Shown piece by piece: positions 36,883-50,151 of a stretch of 64,000 bases of DNA. How positions within the stretch are numbered: the first letter of the stretch is position 1; every line of letters starts with the position of its first letter. The notes beneath the pieces are model-generated. The model was given only the letters and a program-made list of their open reading frames with translations. It was not told the DNA's origin and ran no database searches. The position numbers and the translations under genes are program-made. The DNA comes from Strix aluco. Its lineage: Eukaryota; Chordata; Aves; Strigiformes; Strigidae. Where the stretch lies: positions 16,214,920 through 16,278,919 of the forward strand of contig NC_133938.1 in the NCBI RefSeq assembly GCF_031877795.1, written 5' to 3'.

Positions 36883-39389
36883 TTATTTCCACTGTATGAA
36901 GGCTGTTAGGTCAAATTAGGCATAAGTTGAAGGAAAGTGGAAATTTATATCTGCTGGTCAACGAAATTAATGTGGTCAGCCAGGAAATAACAGTTTTCAT
37001 AAATATTCACAGATTGGGGTAAGATCATATAGTGTTACTAAAGGCTACCTATGCTATTGCTGGCTTGCAGGCCCAAGTAGAGGGGTGTGAGCCACTCCTC
37101 CTTTGCAGTTGGACATGGGAATTAAACCATTATTTAAGCAATATGGTCAGGAATCACTGAGAGAAGTGGGAATGAGAGAGATTTCTGCCCCAGCAAAGTT
37201 GTGCTGTTTCTCATGCAGTTAGTGTGTCCTTTCGCAGTATAAAAGTCCTCAATATTTGTTCAATCCACACCTTATCAGGTGGAACTGAAAATCGTTCCAT
37301 ACAGGTTTACTGAAATAAGTCTGAAGTATCAGTTCATTAGTTTGATGTGACAACTGCTATGCGTTCTATGGTATTACTATCACCATGACCATTTTTAAGG
37401 AAGATACTTGGTATCTAAGCTTTATGACCTAAAGAAGCTCTAAGTCTTTTGAAAATGTCAATTCAATTGAGAAAAGTCTGCTCTTACTTTTATTACCAGG
37501 GTCTCCTGATGCTTTGTTAACCTAAACTTGGGCTGGGTGGAAAAGAATTAAATCATTCTGCATAGAATATTAGAATATGTTTGGATAGGCTAATATACTT
37601 TGTCATAAGCAAAACTTTTAGGCACTTGACAATACTGTGCAAGGAATGTTGTGAGAGCAATTCTATCAGGTAAATATTATGCATCTCTATTAAAGCAATG
37701 GATACAGATTGAAATTTATTCCAATGCCATTTGTTCAATGTCATGTCAGCAATGAATTTGTGCCTATCAGATAAGTACATCATCAAAAGCCACACAGAAG
37801 ATAATGATCTGAAATATGTACAAGGTTGAGAAAAATCTATTTTCAGCATCCATCTAATTTACTTCACACAGTACACTGCTTGGAACATGACCTTTGGAGT
37901 CCCTGGCAGAATAAAGTGCACAAGTCCTCCCAGATCCCATTCATGTGCTCAATAGATTAGATGTCAGTGTCTTACCAAATTTAACGTATTTAAGATGTAT
38001 TCATTTTTAGACTTGTGATGTTTCTTAATAGATAGTTGAAAATAATTTTTTTCATACAATATCTTCATAATATTTGTTCTGCAGAGCATTTCTACAGTAA
38101 ACTAGCAACTCTGTTTCCAAACTCTGAGTTCTAGATGCAAGTCTTTACATTAGCTAAACTACGGAGAACTTCATACCACAGAAATACAATATGTTTCATA
38201 TGAAAAGGACAGTTGAAGAGTTGATCTTTACCTAAACAAAATAAAACTGTATGCAGACTATTAATCTGAAGTTCAGTTTTCATTACTATGCACCCTTAAA
38301 ACATTGAAAGATGTTAGTTTCTCACTGTTTCTACACACAAAATTCTCAAAAAATCCTAGGTGATATGAGAACCTCTTTATTTGGGCCTACCTCAGAGCAG
38401 TTTCCAACTGCACAGGCAACATGTTTTGGGTTGTTGGGGAAAGAGTTTTTCTTTCATACAACTGTAAATAATTTTGCAATGGTGACAAACACTTTTAATG
38501 ACAATGACTTTTTAATGCTTATAGAATCCTCTTAGATTTTTTTTCTAGTACACATACTTCATTTTCTTTCACCTGTAAAACAGGAATGATACTTAGCCTT
38601 CTTTACAAAGGCATGATAGATGTATCTGTACTATGTGGTACACTGAAATAGGGATGAAATATTTCCATATTCAGTCATTTCATTACTAGGTAGGTGTTTG
38701 AGAGAAACCAACATAGTGATACGACATTAGAATCAGTACTGACTTCTCTAGGGCAGCAAGATAGAGAAATTTCATTAACAGTGGAAAAATCTTCCTAATA
38801 CCAGTACTACAAGATGCACTGGGCTACATAATGCAGAAACATCTAAGTACATGCACCACATTCTGATCCATCAGGGCTTACTTGCTTACATATGGTGTCA
38901 AATGCTCGGGTGCCTCTGCAAGGCAATTCAGTTTCCTGGAGCGCCTGTCAGCCTGGCAAAGTGGGCAGCTTGAAGTCGGCACACGTTGCTACATTGCTTC
39001 TCACCCACACAAATTGGGATGTTGCAGAGGACATAAGGGAGATAGAAGTGGCAAGATATTTCTGCAGAGAGAAAGTGGCAGTTACTGTAGCAGGGACAAG
39101 AACTATCCATTTGCATTTATAGGAATAGTTAAATCTAGAATTATAGCAGCCTCTTTGGCAACATATAGTAAATCCTACCAAATGTGAGCTTGTGCCATGC
39201 AAGAGTAAATAATGCAAGATCAGCATCTATTTAGATGGGACAACTCTGCATGCAAGAAATACAGAACACAGGAAGGCACTGAATGGAAGCACTCACTGGC
39301 TCTGGGCAGCAGCCTGAGTCTTCTGCAAATTAAATGAACCTTTAAGAGCTCAGATTTATTTTACAAAGATGCAACACGTCAGGAGGCAG

Positions 39390-39840
39390 CAAAAATAGGG
39401 CTGCTAGCTAAGAGAACAATAGAGATCCCACAACCCCAGGGACAAGCCCCCCAGTACCCAAGCAGGATTGTGGACAGACCCAACCAAGAGCCCATACCAC
39501 AAGGCAGTATCATGGTAATGAGGCAGGTCCAAGGTCAGGTGAGGAAGCCAGCCCAGAGGCAAGGATAAGGGTCAGCAATTGCCAGGCAGATTCAGAACGA
39601 TGAGGCAGGACTGACACAAGTCTGGGAAGCTATCCCATGGGCTGGGGACTAACAGGGGCCATGGCCAGGTTGTGACCAGACAGGAAATCAACATTCCTGC
39701 AACATAGCTCCAACAAGAGTTGAAGGCTCAGAGCTGAACTTAAATAGAGCTCCTGAGCCCGTGGGTGTAGGGGAGTCTCCAGGTGAGGCTGGTCAGGGGC
39801 CATTAAGGCTTATTAGTGCCCTCAGTGCCCTAATACAACA
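39390..39840. repeat. possible dispersed repeat, GC-richer block
   Basis: About 450 bp differ in composition from the flanks and contain repeated short AGG/CCAGG words (CCAAGGTCAGG, GGGTCAGCAATTGCCAGGC, CAGGTGAGGCTGGTCAGG). The texture resembles sauropsid dispersed repeats or LTR remnants. No terminal repeats or coding remnants are visible and the family is not identified. Confidence 0.3.
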
Positions 39841-42800
39841 GGATTCAGAGAAACTTGGAATTGTTTAATTAGCTTTCTAATAGGCTTTTCACCTTTCTAA
39901 AGCTATCACCTCAAAAGGCACAATAAAAACACACTATCAAAATAAAATGATAAAATGATTGCCACTTTTGTGTAGTCAGTCTTCTTTCTCATATTATTCT
40001 TTCATTATATATGAATACTTAATCAGTAAATATTTATGTCACAACAGAAAGCAATATAGACAACAAGAAAAAAAGCTGCTGCCAGAAAACATGTTTATTT
40101 TTGCCATATATCACAAATTAAAACAGACGATAAAAGCATGAAGCATTCCAAAAGAAATATCCAAAATAACTCTCTGCGAAAGCACGTGTCTCTTTGTACA
40201 GGTACGGATACACAGGATCTGTCCATCCCAAAATGACCTAGTTTTTCCTCAAGGTCCCCAGCTTTTTGAAGACCACATGTTGTTCCACTGATGTTTACAG
40301 GGGCTGTCCTAAGCAACCAGATAAACCAGAGAGATTTAAAGGGGCCTGTCCTGTCTGTGCTGTAGTCTCCAAAATCACAAAAAGGAAAGGAACTTTGCAG
40401 AGTGCCCTGCCTATGGAGAAATGCACAGGCTGGGGTAGGAGAATCCCTCAAATTCTTCACAACTACAAAGAAACAAAAGACTGCTACAATTATACTTTAC
40501 ATAGACATGATGATTTTTGGTTTTGGTTCAGACTATGTATTGTAATTGTTGTGAATAGAATAGATAATACTAATATAATTTACATTTCCTTATGATCTCA
40601 TGGGATTTTTATGTCTGAGAAGTGATAGTGACGAGGTTGTTGAGTGATTATGATTTATTATTTCAATTATGGTAGAAAACAGAGACCCCATTCAAAATTA
40701 GGCCCCCATTGTGATGCAGCTGTCCAAACAAAGATTAAAAGACTGTGTCCAGACCAGAAGTCTGCAAATTATTCCACTCAGAGCCATCAGGGAGGGAGTA
40801 GAGAGATCCACACACAGAGCAGACTCACAGGCAGGGAGGAACCTGGACCACGTGTGTATTGCCAAGATTGTAACAAAATCACAGGTTCTCCTAGTCATAA
40901 GCAACACCTTTTCTCTCCAAACGAAACACGTTACCTCCCCTACTTTTTTCTTTCTTAAAAGACCGTATTGCATATTTTCCTGTTGAATGAGGCAAGTTCT
41001 ACGTGATGATTTTATCTGTTTTCCTTTGTCTGCTCATGCACGTACTCCAATTCTTCTGGGTTTGTTTTCCTCTCTCTTTACCATTTTCAAACCCTATTCT
41101 CTCTGTCCTGCACTATTTCATTCCTTTACCAGTTACTATGCCCTCCTCTCTGCAGCAGGGCGAAGCAGAGTGCGAGACTGAAGACATATTAAGTCTTTGG
41201 GGTACAGAATGGGACATTTCTTGGAGAGGAATAGAATTATTATTTTTTATAATTTTGGCAATATAAAGAAGTAAAACTAGGAGGAACAAAAGAAAATTAT
41301 GTTTAAATCAGAGGATAATTTTTATTGTGATAAAAAATAAAGTAGACAGAAGGGAAGAATTCTGAGGAGAGAGATCAAAGGACAAAAAGCAGCTGTTTCA
41401 AGTAATCTACACATAAAATCCCATCACCTCTGAGTTAAAATGTTGCACCTGGACATAACAAATAAGTGCAGACATTATCCCTACCACAGTCAAACATCTA
41501 TACATCCTTTGTTAGAAACCTTGATTGATTGTCTTTACCTGAAATTATTTGAAAGGAATTACAGATTGGAAACAAGAAATGCTTGATAGTAATTTTTATA
41601 TGTAGGCACTTATTGGTTAGTACATTACTTGGGAATGGATCTGCCCTTTGCACAAAAGAGAATGAATGGAGTTCTTTCATGTAAATGTGATGATTAAAAT
41701 GGTAATACCTAATACTAATTTAAAAGCCTTGTCTTTCACATTCCTGTGAAAAAAACTGTATTTTACATGGTTATCTTCTTTTAATATGGATTAAAAAAAA
41801 ATAGAAGTTTCACTGGAAGCACGATATTTATTTCAACTATTATTAGAAAATTAGCTCAACAGTTCAGATGTGAAACTGAGTTTAAAGAAAATCTGGCTTG
41901 GACTAAATGCAAGTAGAAGTCAAAGTTCTCTGTTTCATAAGATTAAAAAAAATGCTTGAAACATTCAATTTCTCTCTCAGTGGATCAGTCATGCATCTAT
42001 CACATATACAGAATATCTAATACCAAAGCACATTCTGCCAATGGCTTCTCAGATTCTGGAGTTGAGAGGAAAATGCTTTTAAATTGACATTTGCATTACA
42101 ACCACTTGAAATAGCCACTTCTTCTTTGTGTTGCTGAGGATTAATGTGCTCTCCTTGGCTAGCACCATAGATATTTCTCCTTCTAGCTTTGTCAGTCAAA
42201 CACAAACCAAAAATAGATCTACAAATATTAAATAAACTGTCGAAGTTGTTTTCTTGGCTGATTCTTTTCAGATGCAAAGTGGCTTTTACTATTTGTTTCT
42301 TGCATGTTTTGGTGGTTTTTTTCTTCAACAGATTCACACCTATGAGTATGATACTATATTTTTTTTTGCTTATTATTTCTCCTACTGAAAGGTTACTGGT
42401 CTAGATGTTCTTTCAGAGGTTTAGCTTTCCGGCTTGTAAGTGTGAGGAAAAGGCACTGTGGACACACACGATTAAAGAACATCTACTGTCATCCTCTGAG
42501 CCTGGAATGACTCCTCATTCATGGCACTAGCAATAAAAAGAGATCAAAGAAAGACACTGAGAAGAAATTGAAGCATTTAAAGACCCAAACTCTGGAAATA
42601 CCAGAAACTACTGGAAAAGAAGGAAGAACACTCCAATGTACATCTGGAAGCAGTAAGTGTTATTTAAAAGCAAGTCAACCAGAAGCAGGTTTTCCTTCTG
42701 AAAACAGCAAATGCTGATGCATTTGGCATATTTAACAGTTCTCAGCAATCTAAGCAGAGGAGGATATTCATGAAGCTATTTGTTACAAAAAATTGAGGCG

Positions 42801-45800
42801 TCTTGCATCCTAAATAAAAATGAAGCATATGAAAGTTATATGCTTTGAACCTGAAGGTTTAAATGTATTCTGTAGTTTATAAGATTGGGGAGACAATTTT
42901 ATCTGTTACAGGTGTTACGATAAAGCACGGAATTAGCCTGCCTTAAGGTAAGATCTAATGAAGATTTGTAGATTAAAAAAAACAAATTCCAATTTTTAAA
43001 AGCCACTGGTTTTCAACAGAAAGTGGAGCAAATAATACAGAAATAGACTCCTGGAAGAAGCAGACTCCCAGATGAGGCAATTTAGAATCTGCCACGAAAC
43101 TAGTACTTGAATAAGTGTTGAACGGGACAGTGCTCTGACACCTTAGATATGGCCAAGCGCTCAGAATAGCATAAGACAAAGATATTAAGAGGCAGAAAAG
43201 CACACAGAGCTTGAAATCATAAGCAAGGAATAACAACACAAATAAAGCAGATGGGAGAAGCTGAACGTTAAGCAAAAGCTTGTATTAATTTGACTGCAAG
43301 CGCCAGGGGTCTGAACCATGAACAAACTGCAGGTTGCTGACACCTCTGCTTTGGGTGACTGTTTTCTTAAGAACAAAGGACACTTGCAGAAAAAGATGGT
43401 GTGTGTAGAAGAAATAACAACCATGAGAGCAAATGGGACGTATTACCTTCAATTAGTCATATGTGCATGACTCCTAGTATTTCTAAGAACTGTGTTGTAA
43501 CCCTAAGAGAAAATCACCAGGTTGTAGAAAGATAAATGGGTAAATTTCCAGGTTTAGGAAAGTGATTTTGTTTCTGTTTAAAAAATATGCTTCTACATAT
43601 AAATAATAAACCAGGAAAAACATCTTAGATGTTTTTCTATTTTTAGATGGCACTACTAAAATATTACAGCTAAATGGCTGATTATGCATTAAAAAGCTTT
43701 TTAGATGGACTTCTTTACCCAGTACAGTGATAGGTGACAGTGGGACATGATTTACAGGACATGCATTTGAGCAGAATACAGTGAAGCTTAGATTCAGATA
43801 TGTGACTTCTAGTCCTCATCATTCCTAATTTATTGAGTACAGAGTATGTACAAAAGCCTGGTGAACTCCTTGTGTGAACTCTCTTACTTAGAATTAAAGT
43901 GACCTTCATTTAACATAGCCTATTTCACTTCCAGAATGAGTTAGACTAAATTGAATTAAGGTCATTTTTAATTCTGAAGAAAAATAAATACTGAGGCATT
44001 TAATATAGCTTAGTCTACTTTAAATTAAGAGCTGTAATTAACTTGGAGATCTCTGTAGAAAAGACCTAAAAAGAGAAATTGAAAAACACAACTATTTCTG
44101 GTTTTAATCTTCTATATTCTATAAAAGGCAAGTGATTCAGAGTCTCAATATACAGTAAGAACAGACAAACATCAGTATAATATTGATCACCTCTCAATTA
44201 CGGTAAGCATGCAGATAATGAAGTCAACTACCCTGAAGGTGGTTTACTGTATAATTTTTTAAACAGCTATGCATTTGAATAACTTTGACTACACAAGTAC
44301 TATTTCTACTCAGATCTGTGTGACTAGACTAGAATCTAATGTCAGACAACTATACCATCAATTTTGATTTACATTTCATTCCTCCTATAGTTCATGTGCA
44401 GCAATCAAATACGTTGCTGGACTACTAAAAATACAAGAACAAAATGTGCAATTAATTTTTTTGTTTTTTTTTTCCTCTACTCAATTTTTGTACACAATCA
44501 ACTATTCAGAAGAGCAGAAAATCAAGATAATATAAAATAGCTTGCTTTTCTTAGGCTGAGCAATCTATCATGGATTCAAAAAATCTGGAACACCTGTGTA
44601 GAAAAGCAATGGACTTCTCTCGATGTGGATAAGGAAACTTTTAAAATGAGCCTGATGGCAGACAGATACCAAAAGGATCACAAAGTCAGTCACAAAGGCA
44701 GGTCAGCAAGAATTTTCCTTAACAGTAATTAGCAATTTCTTCTGAATCACAAATTTGCAGGCGGTATCTTCTATAAATATGGAATAATCTGCAGAACAAT
44801 TATAAGCAACTGAAAAAAGCGCTGCTCGCCAATAGCAAGAGACGACACCCACTCTCCCGAATGATCATAGGAGATAAAGGCCAAGAACTGAGCAGCTGGA
44901 CTTGCCCATTAAGGAAGTCTGTAGTTTATCTCTGCAAAAAACATGTCTACTCAGCAGGACATTGATCACAAGACAGCCCCTGCCACCTCCTATGAATGAA
45001 TATATAGCCACTATCCATAGAAAGTTTGACAAGAGCTATCTTGTCAAGGGGCAATACTGACAGCAAAAGCATAGCCCGAACATACCTGTTTCTTTAAATT
45101 ATGTTTAAAACATCCGAAAAAAAACCCACCTTACAACTTTATGGCTCTTGAGACGTTTGTGGTGAAGTAGGTGTTGTTAAAAATCAATCAGGGAATATAT
45201 AAACCCTTTGCTTCTATGTTTACATGGTTTTTTTGACCAGTGGCTATCTTGGGAAATGTCTAATGCCAAGAGGGGAAGGGTGGTAGCAGTGAAGTGTTGG
45301 CTGCTGGTGTAAACTTCCTTTGGACCTTTTTGCTTAAATGTACCTAGTCCCATTGAAGGAAGCCCAAGTTACACTTTAATTAAAAATCCCTCCTTCTTTG
45401 AATCGAAATGTCCCTCAAAATTGTAACAGTCACAGTGTGCATAATACTTTCCTGAGGCTCCAGATTCCTTCTGGATTCAGAATCAGAGGGCATCAAAGAA
45501 CATTTTTCAGGAGATCTGGCAGAGCAAGATGTTGGCCAAGTTGCTCTAGTTTCATTACAGATTCAGGGGCTGGCAATCTCAGATATTGTGGAAACAAAAT
45601 GTAAGACCTTTCACTCCTCTGTGAGGATGGGTCCTCAACAGGAATTAATTGGGCATCAGTGGATTTGGTCTTACCTGCACAAGGAGGTACTTGGTCGCTC
45701 TCTGTATAGCTAATGCAGGGAGCAGGGGGAATTGCCTACTCCTACTTTCATCCTTTCCCTTAGCACATCTACATGACATAATTGATATATTCTTGGCAGG

Positions 45801-47000
45801 TCTGAAATTATGCTGCAGTGATGAATATTCCTGTTTCTGGGTCAGAAGCTGTAAAATTTGGAAAATAACTTCCATATTCACAAAGAGATACATATGCTTC
45901 TTGGCACGTTAGCAGCCTGCTAGAAAAACATCCCACGCTGGCAGAGCAGGGGTTAGCTGAGGGCAGGAAATGTGCCAGTAGTCTGGAACAAACTGAAAGG
46001 AAAACAAAGAGTTAAATGCCAAATATATCAGTCTGTTTAGGAGTAGAGAGGAGGAGGCTGCCAGGGGTATTCAAAGATGCAGGAATGTGGGATTTGGGGA
46101 AGAGCAGTCAAATCTGGTATTCAAACCCTGCAATTTACAGGCATTGCTGCAATGGTAAGGCAGGCTGGCCACATAAAGAAGATTACAACTAAGGCAAGTA
46201 CATATTCATAACCTGAGCAGAGCCTACATCCTCAGGGTAAGAGTTATCAGTATGGATGGGCAAAACCATCAATCTGTATATGTCAATCGCTTGCAATGCA
46301 GGCACACCTTAAATGCGAGGGAAGAAAATTAAGATGTGTAATGATTTAAATTTAGTGACTTGTTTCAAATGTGTATTGAAAACAATTGCTGTAGTTGCTA
46401 CAGAAATGTCACTATCTCATCTAGAAATTGGAGTGATTATGAAGTGAAGTGATATGTGGCTCCAGAAGTAATTACCGTATGAAAAAGTGATTTCCATTAA
46501 AAGCACGTGAGAGCTTTTGATCTAACAAATTTCTCCTTTCTGTCCTGAAATGACCCTCTCATTTTTAGTTCTGAGTATATGTAGAGTGGAATATGTAAGT
46601 TTCATGAGGGAACTATACATCTGCTACAGAGCTTTAGGCTTTCTCAGAGAAAAAGATTGGTCTTGCTAGGATATTCCTAATTAATACTTCTCAACAAATA
46701 TGTAAAAAAATGGATTAAAACCCACTGTGAGTCACTGAAACTGCATCATTAAACGTGAATAGTTCTAAAACTGCTGAGCTGACTTTCTTAAGAGTATAGC
46801 TATTTTTTAAAATCTTATACAGATCAGCAAAACAAATGAAATTTGAATTTCTTAGATTGCTCCATCACTGAAATGTTCTAACAGATTCAAACGGAACATT
46901 TTTTGTATTTGCATGATTTGATTTTTTTTAACCAATTGTGTTGAAAGAAAGAAAACAAACTACTTTTGTAGGAGCAGTGCTATGAGGCATCTCAGCATCG

Positions 47001-47044
47001 AAGGATTTTATATAAGAAAACCAAAGGATTTTATATAAGAAAAT
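47001..47044. repeat. 23-bp tandem duplication
   Basis: AAGGATTTTATATAAGAAAA occurs twice with a period of 23 bp. Nearly identical copies suggest recent slippage. The repeated word contains TATATAA, but no gene lies in position to use it. Confidence 0.85.
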
Positions 47045-48947
47045 TAAGGCAAGCTGAAGATTAGGGCTAGAATAAGAGTTGATGCTCTGAATGATAAATA
47101 TATATACATAACATACATAATCTATACTACATTGCTACGTTCTGCAATTAATTAATGAATATTAACTTGTTAATGTAGCATAAGTTGTGTAAGTGGTGTG
47201 AACGACAATGCAAATGTCCAGCCCTAAGTCCTTGTTTCTGTAATCTTCACTTAGACATGTAATGCTAGGATTGCAGAAGCAGTTCATTTAATGTTCCACA
47301 GCACTGTTGACTTATATTTGTTATGGTTTTGATTATGAGAGTGTTTGGGTATAAGCATTTATGCAAATCCATCAGTGCTGCATGTGTGTTCAGAGCATGT
47401 GCTTATTTGAGAACTAGTGTCGTGCATCGCTGCACATACATATGCGGTGCATGTCTGTATATGTAGGATTTTCCTGGAGTATGTGCAATGACCAGCAGAT
47501 CCTTGTCCACCAAATCCCAAAGGGCAGCAATGGCTATTGGACCTTGGTGGATCCTCACACAGGGAGCCTGTGCAGCATAATTTGGATAGGCTGTAATGCC
47601 AAGAATATGCTAAAGATGCTGCAGCATATCTCATTTGTTAGTGATGCTGCTGCTGTCTTCTCAAGGATATCAAAATGCCTGTCAGCACCTGGATGAAAAT
47701 CAGCTGACTCAGATTCAATCTGGCCAAAATGAAAATGATGATGACTGGAGCAGGGAAAATGTTTAAAACTGGGGTAACATCTTTAGCTATCTATAACATC
47801 TTCAGACATTTATTTAAATACTACGGCACCTCAGGCTTCTATTTTTTGTCATTGTCTGAGTGATCAAGATAGTCGATGGCAAAATTACCCTCTTCTTTTC
47901 CCAAGCTTAACTTCTGGTGCAGAACTGGCCATTGCAATCTACATGCCCTTCCCTGGCAGAGTGAATTACTGGTAGCTCACTGAACGTCTGGGTAAGTGTA
48001 TAAAGAATGCAGAGACTCTAGCTTTGGCAAAATGAGACAGCCCTCTTCAACAGTAGCAGCTTTACCGCCCCCAATGATTTGCAGGTTATATCCTCACTGT
48101 GTCTCTTGTTTCTGATCTTCAAAGTAATAAAGACCTGGCTTCCCCAGAGACTGCTTCTTTAATCATAAAAACACAGGTACTCCTCTGAAGCAAGCAGTAT
48201 CACACAGATCAAGATAATGCAAGTAAAAAGGTGAAAATCAAGAGAAAGTCCCTTAACAGAAACATTCATCAATAGAACTTCAACCTACAGAACGTCAAGA
48301 TAATTCAGGTAAGCGTGCGCAAAACTTTGCTGCTGGATAACCCAGGCAGCTCGTACCACTGTCAAGGTAGTCACACGCTGGCTCCATCTGCCCAGCATCT
48401 GCATGCAACGTACTCCACTGCACGGTTTTAGGAGATTGGAAATTTCCCAGAGGCATCTGCTTTAGTGTGCACTAGTGCATGTATGTGTATAAAACCCTGG
48501 CTTACAGAGAGTAAGGTAATTCAGTAGTAGGCCGTGACAGCATGTGCTGCACCGGCAGGCAGCCCACAGTGTCAGGAGAGGATTTGGATAGCTGCTGGGA
48601 AAGGTGGTAGCCAGGACGGCTGCAGCCAGAACAATTCATGCGGCCTGCAGCCTTGGGGAAAGAATGCTGCCAGAAGAGGCCGATATCACATAAATTGTCC
48701 TGGCAGAATAAACACGGTTTGTGATCTGCAAGATTAGCACTTCTGCTCTCCACTCTCCCCACTTTAAGGCATATAAAGTAGAGCCTTCTTTTTGATAAGC
48801 ATTTCCTCCCAGAGCTAAAACACTCAAAGCATTTCACATGGTAAACATATATATTTAAGGAGAGCTATCATCAACTTGAAAGTCACAATACCGTTTAAAA
48901 TGCGTAGTTGTAGCTATTTATGACATGAGTGGCAGCAAAAGGGGGGA

Positions 48948-48998
48948 GGAAAAAAAAAAAAGTCTTTCCTGGCAGCTCGCTCGTTTTTTTTTTTTTTC
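48948..48998. repeat. A-tract and T-tract just upstream of PRKACB island
   Basis: An A12 run and a T14-15 run are separated by about 25 bp of mixed sequence at the left edge of the PRKACB CpG island. They could pair as an unstable foldback or mark a nucleosome-depleted boundary, which is inference. Confidence 0.5.
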
Positions 48999-49876
48999 TA
49001 TAGTCTATTGAGCCATGTGAAAACAGTTTGTGAACAGGCGGCAAGTGCGAGTTTTCTCGGGTACGCCGCCGCAGCGCAGGCCCGGCCGGGAGGGGACGGG
49101 ACGGCCCGGGCGGCAGCCGCGGGCCCCGCGGTGGCAGCTCCGCGGGGTGAGGGGCCCCGGGCCGCCAGGGATGCTCTGCGGGAGGCGGCCGAGCCCGCCT
49201 ACCCCCCCGCCGGCGCCGGGCGAGCGCAGCCGCAGGGCCGCGGCGCGCTCGGCCGCCCGGGGTCACCTTGGGCACGTCGCGCCTCGCCCCCGCCCCAGCC
49301 GCTGCGCCCCGCGAGCCCTCCGGCCCTCCGCGGAGCGGCAGCGCTCCCACGCCGCCGGCCCTGCGCGGCCGGGCGCTGGCCGCGGCTACACGGAGGCGGC
49401 CGCGCCCCCGCCACAGCTGCAGACGCGGAGGCCGAGGGCAACCCGCCCGCCCCGGCCCTCTGCGAGCCGCTGCTGGCGCGGGCGGCGCCGCCCCGGGCTC
49501 CCGCACCACCGCCCCCCCCGCCGCCTCCCTCAGGCCGAGCGGCCGGGGCGGTGCCCCGCGGCCTGAGGCGGCGGCCGGGGCCGTGGACGGCGGCGTCCCG
49601 CGCCCCGCGCGCCCCCGGCGGGCGGCGTAGCAGGGAGGAGGCGCCGCCCCGGCCGTCATTTCCGCCGTGTGTCGGGGTGGGGGAGGGGGGCAGAGCGCTC
49701 GCCTCCTCCTCCGCGGCGGCCGGAGACACAGAGACCCAGCGCGGGGCGAGGGGAACCAGCCGCCGCCGCCGCGCCCGCGGGCCGCGCCGCCCCGCCAGCC
49801 GAGCCCTGCCCCCGCCCGCCGCAGCCGCCCGGCATCCTTCCCGCCCCCCCCCGCCCCGCGCCGCCCCGGCCCGGCC

Positions 49877-49922
49877 ATGGGGAACGCAGCCACCGCCAAG
49901 AAGGGCAACGAGATCGAGAGCG
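49877..49922 (+). CDS. PRKACB: PRKACB exon 1, Cbeta1-type N terminus
   Basis: The frame from ATG 49,877 reads M-G-N-A-A-T-A-K-K-G-N-E-I-E-S plus one base of the next codon, then a strong donor (G|GTGAGT). This is the first exon of the PKA catalytic subunit: Gly2 is the N-myristoylation site, Asn3 the position known to deamidate, and the A-K-K-G block starts the N-terminal A-helix. T at residue 6 and linkage to TTLL7 favour the beta gene over PRKACA. The start has a strong Kozak context (GGCCATGG). Residue 11 is Asn where mammalian PKA has the Ser10 (Met-less numbering) phosphorylation site. Exon 2 and the kinase domain lie beyond the window. The kinase acts downstream of cAMP, phosphorylating R-R-x-S/T sites. 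Confidence 0.94.
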
Positions 49923-50151
49923 GTGAGTGAGGGGAGGAGGGGGGGATCCGCCTCCGCCCGGCGCCTGGCTCCGCTCCCCGAGGAGGGGCCGGCGGGCCGG
50001 GCCCGGCGCGCCCGCCCCGCGCCGCCGCAGGCCCCGCGGCCTAGCGGCTGAGGCGCCGAGCCCCCCGCCCCGCGCAGGCCCCCAGCTCGGCGCGGCCTGC
50101 TCGGCGCCGCGGGGAGCCCGCCCCGGCCCCGGCCCGCCGCCGGGCCGCCCG

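Larger units (their letters stand above)
33111..49039. other. TTLL7-PRKACB intergenic region
   Basis: About 16 kb of AT-rich sequence between the two CpG islands. I see no protein-coding exon I recognise on either strand, and no tRNA or identifiable transposon. It contains small tandem duplications (35,203-35,248 and 47,001-47,044), an A17 tract (36,866-36,882) and a moderately GC-richer repeat-like block (about 39,390-39,840). In mammals PRKACB has further alternative first exons. I searched by eye for the Cbeta2-type N terminus here and did not find it. Confidence 0.65.

Noticed and set aside
40140..40600. Overlapping frames on both strands (109 and 121 codons) as a gene
   Set aside because: Neither translation shows a known domain, and the two frames overlap antisense, as chance frames do.
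48895..49908. 337-codon minus-strand frame over the PRKACB CpG island
   Set aside because: Same compositional artefact. No family feature, and it runs antisense over the true exon.
49008..50051. 347-codon plus-strand frame in the PRKACB CpG island
   Set aside because: It consists of Pro/Ala/Arg/Gly-rich low-complexity translation caused by GC-rich DNA with few stops. The real coding part here is the 46-nt PRKACB exon in another frame.
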